NCBI GenBank assembly: GCA_029204225.1
Contig: CM055097.1
Coordinates: forward strand, 29,065,192 to 29,129,191
Length of the DNA stretch: 64,000 nucleotides
Direction of reading: 5' to 3'
DNA from: Diphasiastrum complanatum
Taxonomy: Eukaryota > Streptophyta > Lycopodiopsida > Lycopodiales > Lycopodiaceae
The notes under the pieces are model-generated. The model made no database searches and was not told the origin of the DNA. It saw only the letters and a program-made list of their open reading frames with translations. Of the stretch, positions 24,473 through 64,000 are shown in pieces. A program made the position numbers and the translations under genes. The number at the start of each line of letters is the position of its first letter. Within the stretch, counting starts at the first letter, position 1.

Positions 24473-25304
24473 TGTGAAAAAAGAACAAAAAGGACCAAGA
24501 GTGGATCCTAATCTGATCCTCAAGAGGGATTGGTTGTCAGATTACTTGATCTATCAATCTACTTCAGATTAAGATCAATCTAGATCAATTCTAGACACAA
24601 AATCCTAACAAGAACAATCATTAATTGACGGTAAGTGTACTTTATGATTTCACACGTGTGAAACACTGTCTGAGTATGGATTCCAACCTGAAAATCAAGT
24701 ACACATTGATAGAACCTCAAAACAATCAAAACAAATGTAGACAAATGGAGAGAATCACTCAAAATTGCTTCCAAAACCAAGATTGGTGTCTCACACTGAT
24801 TATGGCCAAATGTGGCTCTATATATACAATAAGTGGGAACTCATGGTACTGATCATCCCTTTGATCCCACATGTGTGAAGGTGCTTTGTCATATGATGAC
24901 TCATCATGCAAAACTGACACTTGGACAAAACCTTCTATTTTGAGCACTTTTGGTCCATTTTTCTTCTATATGGAGATTTACTTGAGAATCTTCTAGAAGT
25001 CAAAATTCGTCTACTTCAGCTTATTCCACACATGTGAGCTGTCCTCTACACATGGGATGTGACACCTAACCAAAGGATGTGGCTCATGCAAGCAATAGAT
25101 TGATGCCATGTGTCATATGTCTAGAAAACTAGTTTTTGGCCTTTTTAGCCACTAGAACTTGAATTAAATCATATGTACAACCTATATGATTATGGTACAT
25201 GACAAGTACACTATTTTCACACGTGGGAAGTGGCTCCACACATGTGTGTTTATCTATATACAAGATTTTTGGCCTCTGCCAAGCTTATTTTTGCATTTTT
25301 CACA
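24473..25304 (-). repeat. 5' LTR of the pol-less element
   Basis: An 832-bp LTR, TGTGAAAA...TTTTTTCACA on the minus strand. It includes the 16-bp palindrome TTTCACACGTGTGAAA at 24648-24663 and a TATA-like TGTATATATAG (about 24826). Compared with the left copy it has an extra 20-25 bp near 24908. Confidence 0.9.
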
Positions 25305-25309
25305 ATTTC

Positions 25310-26852
25310 TACAAAAGCATAAAACCTAGCTAACTCCAAAAGGGATGGAAAGTAAGATAACTGATTATCCCATAAGTAAATACAAACAATCCAAAGGAGA
25401 AGGCCTAGTGGGGCTCGAGCACCTACCACAAGGTATTTCCCAACTCAAAATTGTTAGCACCTTCTAGCTTTGTTAGTTTCACCACGAATGTCCATAGTGA
25501 TCATTAATGCACTTGCTAACTCTGAATAACAAAATTAGCTTCAAAAATAAAATTTTTGCTTCAAATTTGATATATGACATCTCTAACTGCACCTAAATCC
25601 CACCTGTAGTTTGAAAGATATTACAAGTTGAAGATTTAGGCCTTAAATTGGCACACAAGTACCTCAAAACTTGAAAATTTTGAATTGTGTCTAAATTGCC
25701 CACTTTGAAAATTTAGCTATACGCATATAGATCTCCAATTTTGGATAAATTTTTTTTTATCAAAGTGTAGCTAATTATTCCCACATAACTCTTGTCTAAT
25801 TAAATCTAAAAAACAATCACTCCCTCAACGTGATTTAATGACTTTATTTTTGCATTTTCTACAAAAAAAAAGAACATCCATAGTGGATAGTGCCTTAGGA
25901 AATCGGAATAGCCCCTTAGACTTTTAGGGATTTTTTTGACATGGGGTTGGTCCAGCCAAAAAGTCCTATCGAGTGAAGGGCCCACACTACCCTTATGCCT
26001 ACAATCAAGGTATCGATGCTTCCAGTCCCAGGTGCTACCTTGACTACCTCATACCCCCGACCAAAGACGGTGCTTTTGTAGGCCTTCAAGAGCATGACTA
26101 TAAGAGAATGTTTCTAAACCATTCTAAGGACTGGGTAAGGCTACAAATATCAAGTGACATACTTGTTTGTAAACTCCCTCGTCATAATTCAAAGCTAAGT
26201 AGGCATAGTTCACCATAGTAGAGTCGAGCAAGGTCGAAATTCACCAACATGGTTGAAGTCGAAGATCAAGTCGAAATTGCAATTATGATTCTCGAGGATT
26301 TGTGAATTAATTATTGTTGTGCTATTCTAAACTCTCTTGGGTTTTGTGTGAAAAATCATTTTTGTAATGCTCAGTAGTTCTTTGCAACTCAATTTTTGTT
26401 AATTCTAAACTTAAGGTATTTATGATGTCCTAGGGATTCGAATTCCTATGGCTAATGAAAGATATGAGTAGTTACTCATTTTAGGTCTATTGACTAGTTG
26501 GGCAATGTTAATTTTGGGAGGTTCTAGCTATTTCAAAAATACATTGACAAGTCATGACTCTCCAATGATTGTGGCCAAAATGCTGCACGGGTCTCGTGTC
26601 AAATGTCTAAAGGAAAATCCTTGGGGCCCCCTCATGTTTTTTCATTTCTCTTCTCAGTTAGTCACGAGGGTCACTAATTTTTCCTTTGTAGCAAATATTA
26701 ATCACTTTCCATGGATGATGGACTCCCTATGCTACGGAGTTAGCACATAGATATAATATGGATGATCATCAGTTTAGGACTATGCATACACCTAGAAATA
26801 GAAAACAATCTAACACATATCCTTTGAATAGGCGGTTGAGTGATGGACAACT
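25310..26852. other. Unassigned repeat-like DNA
   Basis: AT-rich sequence between two LTR elements. The longest ORFs (25973-26218 and 26490-26750) show no family motif. I see no LTR end, primer site or terminal inverted repeat. Confidence 0.4.
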
Positions 26853-29800
26853 TGTAATGAAAAGACGTCTAGAAGACCATTGCATGAGAGAAGAAAGAAA
26901 TCACATTATATGCAAGAGTGAAGAGGTGCAATGTAATCAGTTGCAAAAAAAAAGTATCAATTGTCTTTTGTGGTGAACGCCAATACAATATATGGAGATA
27001 GGGAGGTGTCTCTCTCAAATGATGTGCATGAAGAAACAACACAAATGAAAACAACATGCTACGGGTTAACCACTTAACCTCAGTATGAATATAACTTTAT
27101 TCTAGCACACAATACTATCCACACTAATATTAACTTTTGGTCATATATGATGATCAAATGATCTCTAACACTCCCACTTGATCATATTGAGAAAATAGCA
27201 CATGTGCATTACTCACTAAATATCATGGCATATGCACTTTGAGCTTCACACAATCAATCTACCTTAAGAGCTCTAGCCACACAATCATAACATGCTTAGA
27301 ATCACACATTCATGTTACCACTAAAGAGGGAAAAGAGGCAAAAATCCCATCAGATTTTGTTTATTCAAAATCTAGTGAGAACCAACTTTCACACGATTGG
27401 CAGCAGCTCCAAGGTACTGTCCTAGACCTGCATAGAAGCCTGCGAAGGTTCCTACCAATCAGATCTTGAAAAATCTGAAAAAAACCATCAAAAAACCCCT
27501 TGAAAATAAAAAAGATTTCAAATCTTCATAAGAACCTTCGCAGAGCTCTCTGAAATACCATCTCAATGAGACCAAGGCACAAAGAAGCTTGCAAAGGTTA
27601 GTTCCCAGTTTAAGTGCTCTTGCAAAGATTCCCAATAAAAAAAAGATGGGAAAATCAGGCTGAACCTTCACAGACACCCAAAGTTTTCCCATTGGAGCAG
27701 ATTACACATGGCAATTACACAATATCTTTGCTTCATGCATCAAGCCAAAAGCATTAGCAAATTAAACTTTGGTCATCATTATGAAAAAATCATAGCACAT
27801 TTTGGTGGTCATTATGTTGATCTTCCACGTGAAAAAGATCATAGCACACAACATTCATTCACCATAGAGGAGACACAGAGAGAACATTGCTTTTGCATTA
27901 CATTATGAAGAACCATCACAATGCCGAAACCACTGCACCAGATGTCAACTAGCTACAAGATGGAGCCATTTCACGTTCTTAGATCATGGGCTGATTGCCC
28001 ACGCACTCCATCCATAGAACTCGTTGGTAGGCTGCTTATTCACGTTGTTGATCATCTCCAACTTGATGTGCATCAAGCTATAGTGGGCTTTTGATCTTAG
28101 TTTGATTTGGTTTCAAGTGGTTTAGTTCCTTCTCCGAAGAATCTTAGTTGCTGATTCAAGCATGATAGCACAAGGCCTGTAATTCAGCAAGCTTCTGCAC
28201 TTCACATAGGCATGGCAACATAATAAGGAGCACAAAGGCTCTGTGAATACTGCTGGATCGTCAAAGGATGCATGGGACACACCACCTTGATGACAAAGCG
28301 TATCCACTGTGAGATATTTCAGCTAGTTTAGTCAAATTTGCTACATTTGTTTATATGGCAATTGAGGCCAATTTCATATTAGACTTAGAGTTTGACTTTT
28401 CAAAATTATATTAGTCTATAGCATTTGAATAAACACTTTTGGACAACCTTGGGCCAGAGAAACGCAATATCAAGGCTTTTCCTGAAGAAAAGCTTCTACA
28501 AAATGCATATGATAGAAGGTGAGAACGTGGCTGCACCCGTAAACAATGCCACAACTATGGTGGATCAGCTTGCGGGAGATGGTGTTGCTCTACTAGCAAG
28601 TATGCCAAGATCCTATTAGACAGTTGCATCTATTGCAAATTAAATGAATGTCACAATGGCTGATGCTACTGTTGCATTGATAACTGTTGGGTCTGCTACT
28701 TTTCTTCTTGCCATTGCTCAACAGAAGTGGAACAAAGGTAAAGCTAGTAGATGGACGCAGCAAGAGTGACTATGTTTCTACTGCAAGACCATGCCATGAT
28801 CTCATTCATGACTGCAATAAGCTAGTGGAACATATCCAAAGTTAAAAGAAAGTGCTATATTTGCTTTTGCTCAAATTGAGCATAAAGAACATGAAAATTT
28901 GATTTCAATGATCTGATCAGATCCAGTGTCTAGAGCTCTTCAAAGATAATTGTGTGTGAAGTATGCATATGCTTTGAGTGGGAGCTGTGACTGTGTATGG
29001 AGCTCTTTAAAGGTAATTGTGCAAAGTGCTAAAATGCATATGGTTTGAGTGATTAATGCATTTTCATTATTGCAATCTCATCCTGACATATATGTAATCA
29101 GGTGGGATTGTTGAAAATAGGTTCAGGTAAGTTAGTGCACCTTAAGCATGGGAGAATGTTTTCTTAATGACCTTTGCACTCAGTAAACCAGCCCTAAAAT
29201 TAGGGCGAGGTTGTTAAACTGGGTATAAAGGTCACTAAAAAAAACTTTTCTCGAGCGTAAATGGTTGTCTTAGCATTCTACATTACGTTTGAAAATATTT
29301 TCATGGCCCATAGATTTTGACTTTTTAGGAGTTGTAATGTGCAATCCCAAATCCTTTATGGACATTTTATGAGCTATAAACTGCTTTTGAAAAGCTTTTT
29401 GGACTTCAAGTTTTTGTAATGTCTCTTGTCTCTCTCACCAATGATACTCTACTCTACATTTTATTTTACAGGCCATTTCCATAAAAGAACTCACGCACAA
29501 AGTTGAAACCATAATATTTAGAGGAATGAAGTTCTTTGCATGATTCAATCCAGACAACACCCCAATTCAAGCAAGCACAAAGAAAGAAATCCTCACTGGT
29601 TCTGATACCATTTAATGAATCCACATCTAGAAGATCATTGCATGAGAGAAGAAAGAAAGCACATTATACTCAAGAGGGAAGCAACAATATGCAACTAACT
29701 GCAAAAATGTATTGATTATCTTTTGTGGCGAACTACTAATAAAATACATGGAGACAGAAATGCATCTCTATCAAACAATGTAAAAGCACAACACAATCGA

Positions 29801-29911
29801 AGTGACATGTTATGACTTATTCGCTAAATGTTAGTGTGAATTTAATTTAATTCTAACACAATACTATTCATGCTAACATGGTAACATGAGATGGTGTAAT
29901 GACCTCTAACA
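26853..29911 (-). mobile_element. Old short-LTR element (TRIM/LARD-like)
   Basis: Two related direct repeats, 26853-27170 and 29611-29911, end TCTCTAACA and CCTCTAACA (TGTTAGAG on the minus strand). They bracket about 2.4 kb. Inside the right copy lies a minus-strand primer site (GTTCTGATACCA, 29599-29610, one base off the Copia type). Inside the left copy lies a polypurine tract (CAAGTGGGAG, 27171-27180). The LTRs are clearly diverged, near 80% by eye, so this is an old insertion. Flanking pentamers (CAACT and CAAAC) do not match well. The interior shows no pol of its own but contains later Copia debris. Confidence 0.75.
28318..29110 (+). mobile_element. Copia debris: LTR scrap and gag
   Basis: 28318-28440 matches the beginning of the 10059 Copia LTR (AATTGAGGCCAATTT, TATTAGACTTAGAGTTTGAC). 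It is followed by a Copia gag reading (LFLKKSFYKMHMIEG, MVDQLAG, ALLASMPRSY). Near 29100 GGTGGGATTGTTGAAAA looks like a polypurine tract running into an LTR start. This is a fragment. Confidence 0.65.
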
Positions 29912-32425
29912 CAAACAACCCATGCCACAAGGAACTACCCATGTCATGCACTCATCTCAAATAACATCTTTCTTTGAATAGGTCCCCCACACATAAATTT
30001 TGCAAACTTGCACCCCACCAAGGATCAAGTTCTTTACATTCACTTGACATGTCTCATTTGTTCTCCATGAAGACAAACATTTGCCCAAACTCACAAGGTT
30101 TAAGACTCTTTCATAAGCAACATCTTGCTCAACCCATTTTCAACAAACCTCTTGTGCCATTGACCAACTAGTTGGCTCCTTGATGCCAGATGGTGAGTTG
30201 GTTGAGTTTAAAGTCACTCCCACCGCTTAATACATAGTCTTTTAATCCATGTAACCATGTATGCACAATTCCAGCCTAGCCATCCACTACATATCAATGG
30301 AAACAAACTTAACACAAAGCTAACCAAGTCATTTGAATTAAAGCCATAGCTTTCTTTGCCCAACATGTAGGTGATATCCTCTTACTTGGTCCAACTTGGT
30401 CAAATATGAGCTCTTCAATCGGGCAATGATTGAAGACCAAACCTATAATAGTCTTTAGTCCCAATGTTTTCATCAAGAAATTGTAGATTGAATTCGACGT
30501 CTTGGCCCAATAGTATGCTCTAGGCCTGAAGCTTGATAACACTCTAGGCAGGGGACTTGAGAATTGGGCAAGCCTAGAATTGTCATGTTGTACTAGCTTT
30601 GCTATGACCATCTCCCTTCCTAGTTTTGATGTGATTTGGCACCTCCTCTCTTGTCAAATACACTCTCATGTTTATGGTATTGCACATCTTTTTTGGTTAA
30701 CATCACATGGTTGCTACTTGAGGTCAGTCAGTCAACTTGTTGGAGTTTAGTTGTAACTTTGTTCTACTAGACTTTAGGTGGCTTTTCCATGCTTATTATC
30801 TTCAAGGTCATCAAATTGCCAAGGCCATATCCCATTTGGTTGATTTTTGCAGTTTATGCCTAGTCAGTTCATTTTTCAAATCTAATTCTATATTTGATTA
30901 GAGTTTGTTGAGGTGGCTTTTGCATGGCTGTTTTTCTCATGGTTGTTAAGCTCATGTCGTAACATCACATTGGAACCTGATGAGTTTGGTTCTTGTTTCT
31001 TATCTCTTATAAAGAAATTCATTTCAATCTTATACTATATGTATTGCATCTTTATGTTGTCCATGTCTACGTCTATTTGTTATGGATCTATTCTTGTAAC
31101 ATTCTTAAGAGCCTCATTTTGTGTTATTTTTCTCTCTTGTGTCCACAATTGTGTTGTAAATTAGAGTCAATCCCCAATCTCAAGAAGAGATAGTCCTAAC
31201 CAACTCATTATTTATGGTTTTATGCTATTTTTTACAAGCACGAGTAGGAGATTTTGTTTTCTTCTTTATTATGTCTTGATTTGGGGGTGAGGGGTGGTTA
31301 ACAAGACCTCATTTTCACTTGGCACTCAAACCCTGATTTTAGAACATCTCAAGCTTTTAATTTTATCTTATTTGTACCATTTTTTGCGTACAACAACTAT
31401 TCTCATTTGATGAGCACGATTGGGAAACTAAGAACATTTCTACACTTCACTTAAATCTATGTAGACTTCACATTTTGCAATATTATTCAAAAACATCTTT
31501 AGAATCTTTTCCCTCATATGCTTTTTAAGTACATTGTCTTGTTGTACCACCATCGTACTTGGTGATGGTAGAAAGATGCATCCAAAAGTTTGAGAGACAT
31601 CAAACAAAGTGAAGCAAGTCAAAGTGTGATTTGAACATCACAAAATACCACCAAGGTACCACAATAGGAGGAGGATATCTACTCAATGCTCCACGATGAG
31701 GCCTCATTGTCTTCAGGTTGATTCCAGTTTGCAACTTAGAAATATTAATTTATTATTAAATTCACAACTCACAAAGTTTGAAAGTTCAAAATTCAAACTT
31801 GTAACTTGCGAGTTCTAACCTTTGTCCTTGTGTGCAAGACCTACAACTCGAGCTGCTTCACGTCGCAAAGTTGCCAGAGCAAATGAAGCAGGTGCTGTGG
31901 GTCCAAGCTCTCAAACAGCCGAGGAAGAGGATCTAGATGAAGGAAGAGGAGCCAAAGGCCTCAGAGGATGAGGATGAGAGTGAGGAGTCCTCAGGGACAG
32001 ATGAGAGTTCGAGTGGCGATGACAAGGTTCTAGAGCCAGAGCCAGAGCCAGAGCCAGATCCATGCAATTGATAAACTTTTGTTGGTTATTTGATACTTTT
32101 CTAATGAATATAAATCATTTATATGAATGTGGAATTGCATAAGTTGAGTGATGGATAAACACGAATAAGAGCTCTCGCCTTTAGAACGTAAAGCTAAATT
32201 TGAGCTTTGAATCCACTAATAATCATGAGGTCATTGACATGGGTGTGATTCAAAACTAACATTTCTATTCAAATCAACTACTCTCATGGTCCTAATGTTG
32301 GCTCTTGCCTTAAAAATGTTGAGCTGGATTAGCACTTTGAATGTACGATGTCCACTAGTGACAATGAGATCATTGACATACATGTGAACCCAATGGTCAA
32401 TTACTCACACATATAAAAGACCCAC
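29912..32425. other. Unassigned intergenic DNA
   Basis: No gene I can support. A short acidic open stretch at about 31950-32071 ends in a Glu-Pro repeat and a stop (EPEPEPEPDPCN) but has no upstream exon. Between about 32155 and 32395 two degenerate direct copies of roughly 100 bp share GAG(A/G)TCATTGACAT. ORFs such as 30913-31164 are hydrophobic but without motif or splice context. Confidence 0.4.
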
Positions 32426-32797
32426 ATGCCACATCTGCATTCTCCAATTTTGGTTGAACTCAAAGGTCTCAAGGTGCAAGTTGTAGTAAATTTCCTACAA
32501 GATATGCAAGAAATGTTGCTAGTGGCCAAGGAAAGCATGAAAACCGCTCAAGATAGAGCTCAATTTTATGCTAACCGCGGTCGCTCACCTTGGGAAATTG
32601 AGGTCGGAACCTGGGTGTATCTTAAAATCCCTAAGAATCCAAAAGTACTTGGGATGGGAAAATGCCATAAGCTATCTCCTCGATATAGTGGACCTTATAA
32701 GGTTGTAAAGAAAATCAACCCGGTCGCTTTCCAGCTAGATCTTCCGATTGGGGTTGGGGTTCATCCCGTTTTCCATGTAAACCTGATAGTAGATTGA
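32426..32797 (+). mobile_element. Gypsy integrase C-terminal fragment
   Basis: The reading VVNFLQDMQEMLLVAKE ... TAQDRAQFYANRGRSPWEI ... VGTWVYLKIPK ... KLSPRYSGPYKVVKKI ... HPVFHVNL is the C-terminal end of a Ty3/gypsy integrase. It is clearly similar to the same part of the minus-strand gypsy at 17038-17607. No LTR adjoins it. Confidence 0.85.
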
Positions 32798-33194
32798 TTC
32801 ATGAGAGGGCACTTTGCTGAATGGACCAACATGTGAATTGGAAATCCCTAGCAAGTCTTCCCTCCAAATAATGTAGGTATCGTAAGTTGTTGGAGTCCTT
32901 GACACAATTGAATAGGATCTGGACCTACATGCCACATAGTCCTAAAATCAATGGAGTACTGTCACTTCATTGGCATTTGTAAGATTCAAATTTAAATTGA
33001 AAAATCATAGTAACTTTCCATCCAAATAGAGGTGGTGGTACTCAAACCATGGAAAGCCTTCTGGCAGGAGTTTTCATTATACATTGATCTAGCATGGAGA
33101 AACTTGGAAAATGGATAAGATGAGTAGAAATAGATTTAAATTCTGTGAATATACAGTTCGCTTAGATTTAATTTTTGACCGGATTTGTTTTCAG
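32798..33194. other. Unassigned spacer before a splice acceptor
   Basis: AT-rich DNA ending in a good acceptor (GATTTGTTTTCAG at 33182-33194) for the exon that follows. Nothing else recognised. Confidence 0.4.
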
Positions 33195-33309
33195 AAAGCG
33201 CATAGAAGATCTTGAAAAGCAGAATGAGGAGTTCATTGCAGAGAAAGATCGACTAGTGGAGGAGGTCGGACGTTTTACCTCAGGAAAAAAATTTCGTAGA
33301 TCTTCTTAG
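33195..33309 (+). CDS. Coiled-coil terminal exon of an unidentified gene
   Basis: After a consensus acceptor, one base finishes a codon. The frame then reads KRIEDLEKQNEEFIAEKDRL followed by VEEVGRF, a basic tail (GKKFRRSS) and TAG. The heptad pattern of charged and hydrophobic residues is that of a coiled coil, and this is the only frame with such a pattern. No upstream exon is visible, so it is either the last exon of a plus-strand gene whose other exons lie beyond repeats, or a stranded gene fragment. It converges on MDN1. I do not recognise the protein. Confidence 0.45.
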
Positions 33310-34430
33310 TTTGAAATAAGAAGACTGGAATTGAAAGCATACGAAAACAAAGAAGTAACATTATTGATATGGGGATCTTGCAATGTCATTACTGATACAT
33401 TTGGCTGTTTATACTTCACCTCTGCATAGTGGTTTTGTTTTTGCTTCTCATTCAAGAGAGGAACATCTAAGGAGAAATTTATCTGCTCAATTTGATCAAT
33501 ACATCTCCATCTTTCCCAACGCTACTCCCCCTTTTGAATCTTCATCTTCATGCTCATCTTATATATTGAGTGTCGTAGTGTAGACAGACCTGGTGGGATC
33601 CTGAATGAACCAAAACTCTTGCGTTACATGATTGAACAGTATATAAGAGTTGAATTGTTGATGAAAAGGCCTGTCATAAATATAGAAATTTGGGGAACAA
33701 CTTCAGAAGTCATTTTATGCTGCATCTTCCATTAAAACGACAAAAGAGAGAGGGGGGGAGGGGTGTACAAGAATAGAAATGAAGAATGATTTTAGCAGCT
33801 TCATTTTGAATGGGCTACTGTACATGTCATTTAATGGAAGATCACAATGTGTACTAAAAAATACTTTGTGCTTCATTACTTGTTGCCGACTTCTTTTTGC
33901 CATTCCTTCTGGATTTGGGTCAATATCAAAACAGTGAGAAAATGCTATACATGTATCTCATTCTGTGAACAACCCAAATTTCCTTATGAAATAAAAGTCT
34001 AACTCGGCAAGACAAGCACCAAGGCAAGCTGCAGTGTGATGGTCACCTGTGAAAAAATGTGGTGTCCTGACTCTTTGACATCTACAAGAATAATTCCGTT
34101 CTCATCTTTCCTGATGTATGTTAAAAGAATATAGTTTATAAGCTAAATCCTTCAGAAGGCATCACCATTTAGACAATGTCACTTCTTATCTTTATTGATT
34201 TCTGGTAAAAGAATACAGTCAATTCTTTGAAGGGGATCGTCATATAGACAATGCAAGGTTTTTTTCGTATCGCTGGAACCAGTTCAATCCCTTAACTTGC
34301 ATGTAGAAAAGAGAGAAGAAGCTGAAGTCTGTCAAAAACCGTTGAAATGGCTGTGACTTCTGTTCTGACTTGAGAAGAACAGTTATTGCCATTTACTCAA
34401 TAGAATCTCTTGCTTTTATATGAGTAGTTA
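33310..34430. other. Convergent 3' region, probable UTRs
   Basis: This spans the possible 3' UTR of the small plus-strand exon and the 3' UTR of MDN1. A reading at 33550-33735 looks protein-like over about 30 codons but has no identified relative. Confidence 0.4.
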
Positions 34431-63855
<29,425 letters not shown>

Positions 63856-64000
63856 CTGTACAACATACGTAGATTTAATCAGTAATCATAGAGCATACAT
63901 TTCATATTTTTCAAAACACTAAAAAAAAAATTCTTCTGACATTGATACAAACTTAACTAGTAAGAAGATGAAAATAATTAAGCTATATTGACACCCCAAA

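Larger units (their letters stand above)
20090..25304 (-). mobile_element. Non-autonomous LTR retrotransposon, no pol
   Basis: A structurally complete minus-strand element: LTRs at 20090-20900 and 24473-25304, flanking duplication ATTTC (20085-20089 and 25305-25309), a perfect Met-tRNA primer site (24461-24472) and a polypurine tract (20901-20916). The LTRs look about 97% identical by eye apart from one 20-25-bp indel, so the insertion is young next to its neighbours. The 3.6-kb interior has no protease, integrase or reverse transcriptase motif. It carries a long leader and one zinc-knuckle coding region. It would need another Copia's enzymes to move. The primer site, 5-bp duplication and LTR ends point to the Copia group. 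Confidence 0.9.

Noticed and set aside
30913-31193. Hydrophobic plus-strand ORFs as a small membrane protein
   Set aside because: AT-rich DNA readily gives such frames; two overlapping frames are equally open and there is no motif.
33550-33735. Protein-like reading near the MDN1 3' end
   Set aside because: No homologue recognised and no splice signals linking it to the coiled-coil exon, whose stop lies upstream.

Overview
The window is nuclear DNA from a land plant, most likely a seed plant with a large, transposon-rich genome. The signs are two plant-type spliced host genes, long introns packed with LTR retrotransposons, Copia primer-binding sites matching plant initiator Met-tRNA, and long (CT)n tracts. 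I cannot name the species from sequence alone.

Host genes. At the left edge is the 3' end of a plus-strand receptor-like cytoplasmic kinase with a C-terminal U-box (PUB33/34/51/52 type): two exons split by a 1.84-kb intron, stop at 2473. The right-hand 29.4 kb (34431-63855) is the 3' part of the midasin gene MDN1 (REA1) on the minus strand. It covers the end of the linker, the long Asp/Glu-rich region in a single 1.9-kb exon, and the C-terminal MIDAS domain. I placed 25 exons by matching splice sites and reading phase, about 1,857 codons; the 5' end lies beyond the window. One join (43171 to 40977) is out of phase, so at least one exon is missing from my model. A small plus-strand coiled-coil terminal exon (33195-33309) faces the end of MDN1.

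Between the genes (2.5-33 kb) is a repeat district. It starts with a broken DUF7869-type gene (4.3-6.5 kb), then a composite satellite in which (CT)n blocks alternate with a 121-bp spacer (6.8-7.8 kb). A minus-strand Copia remnant follows (8.4-9.6 kb). Next comes a nest: a Copia element (10059-15914) sits inside the 5' LTR of another Copia (9617-10058 plus 15915-16117), and a MITE (14100-14633) sits inside the inner element's reverse transcriptase. A Ty3/gypsy remnant (16.5-19.4 kb) follows. Then comes a well-preserved LTR element (20090-25304) with target-site duplications, both LTRs, primer site and polypurine tract but no pol, and a zinc-knuckle coding region with an internally duplicated domain. 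An older LTR pair (26853-29911) closes the district, with scattered fragments after it.

Inside MDN1, an 11-kb intron (43666-54664) holds a degenerate hexanucleotide array, a 45-bp-arm hairpin, Copia fragments, a 5'-truncated LINE with an in-frame 129-bp tandem duplication and a (CT)n(CA)n tail, and further LTRs. Other introns hold gypsy debris, a hAT-like non-autonomous transposon with a perfect 8-bp target duplication, and a vestigial duplicate of an exon end with its splice donor.

I see no operon-like or prokaryotic system, no CRISPR array and no tRNA or rRNA gene. The most unusual items are the pol-less LTR element with its duplicated-domain coding region, the two non-autonomous DNA transposons with clear target duplications, the composite CT satellite and the duplicated splice donor in MDN1.
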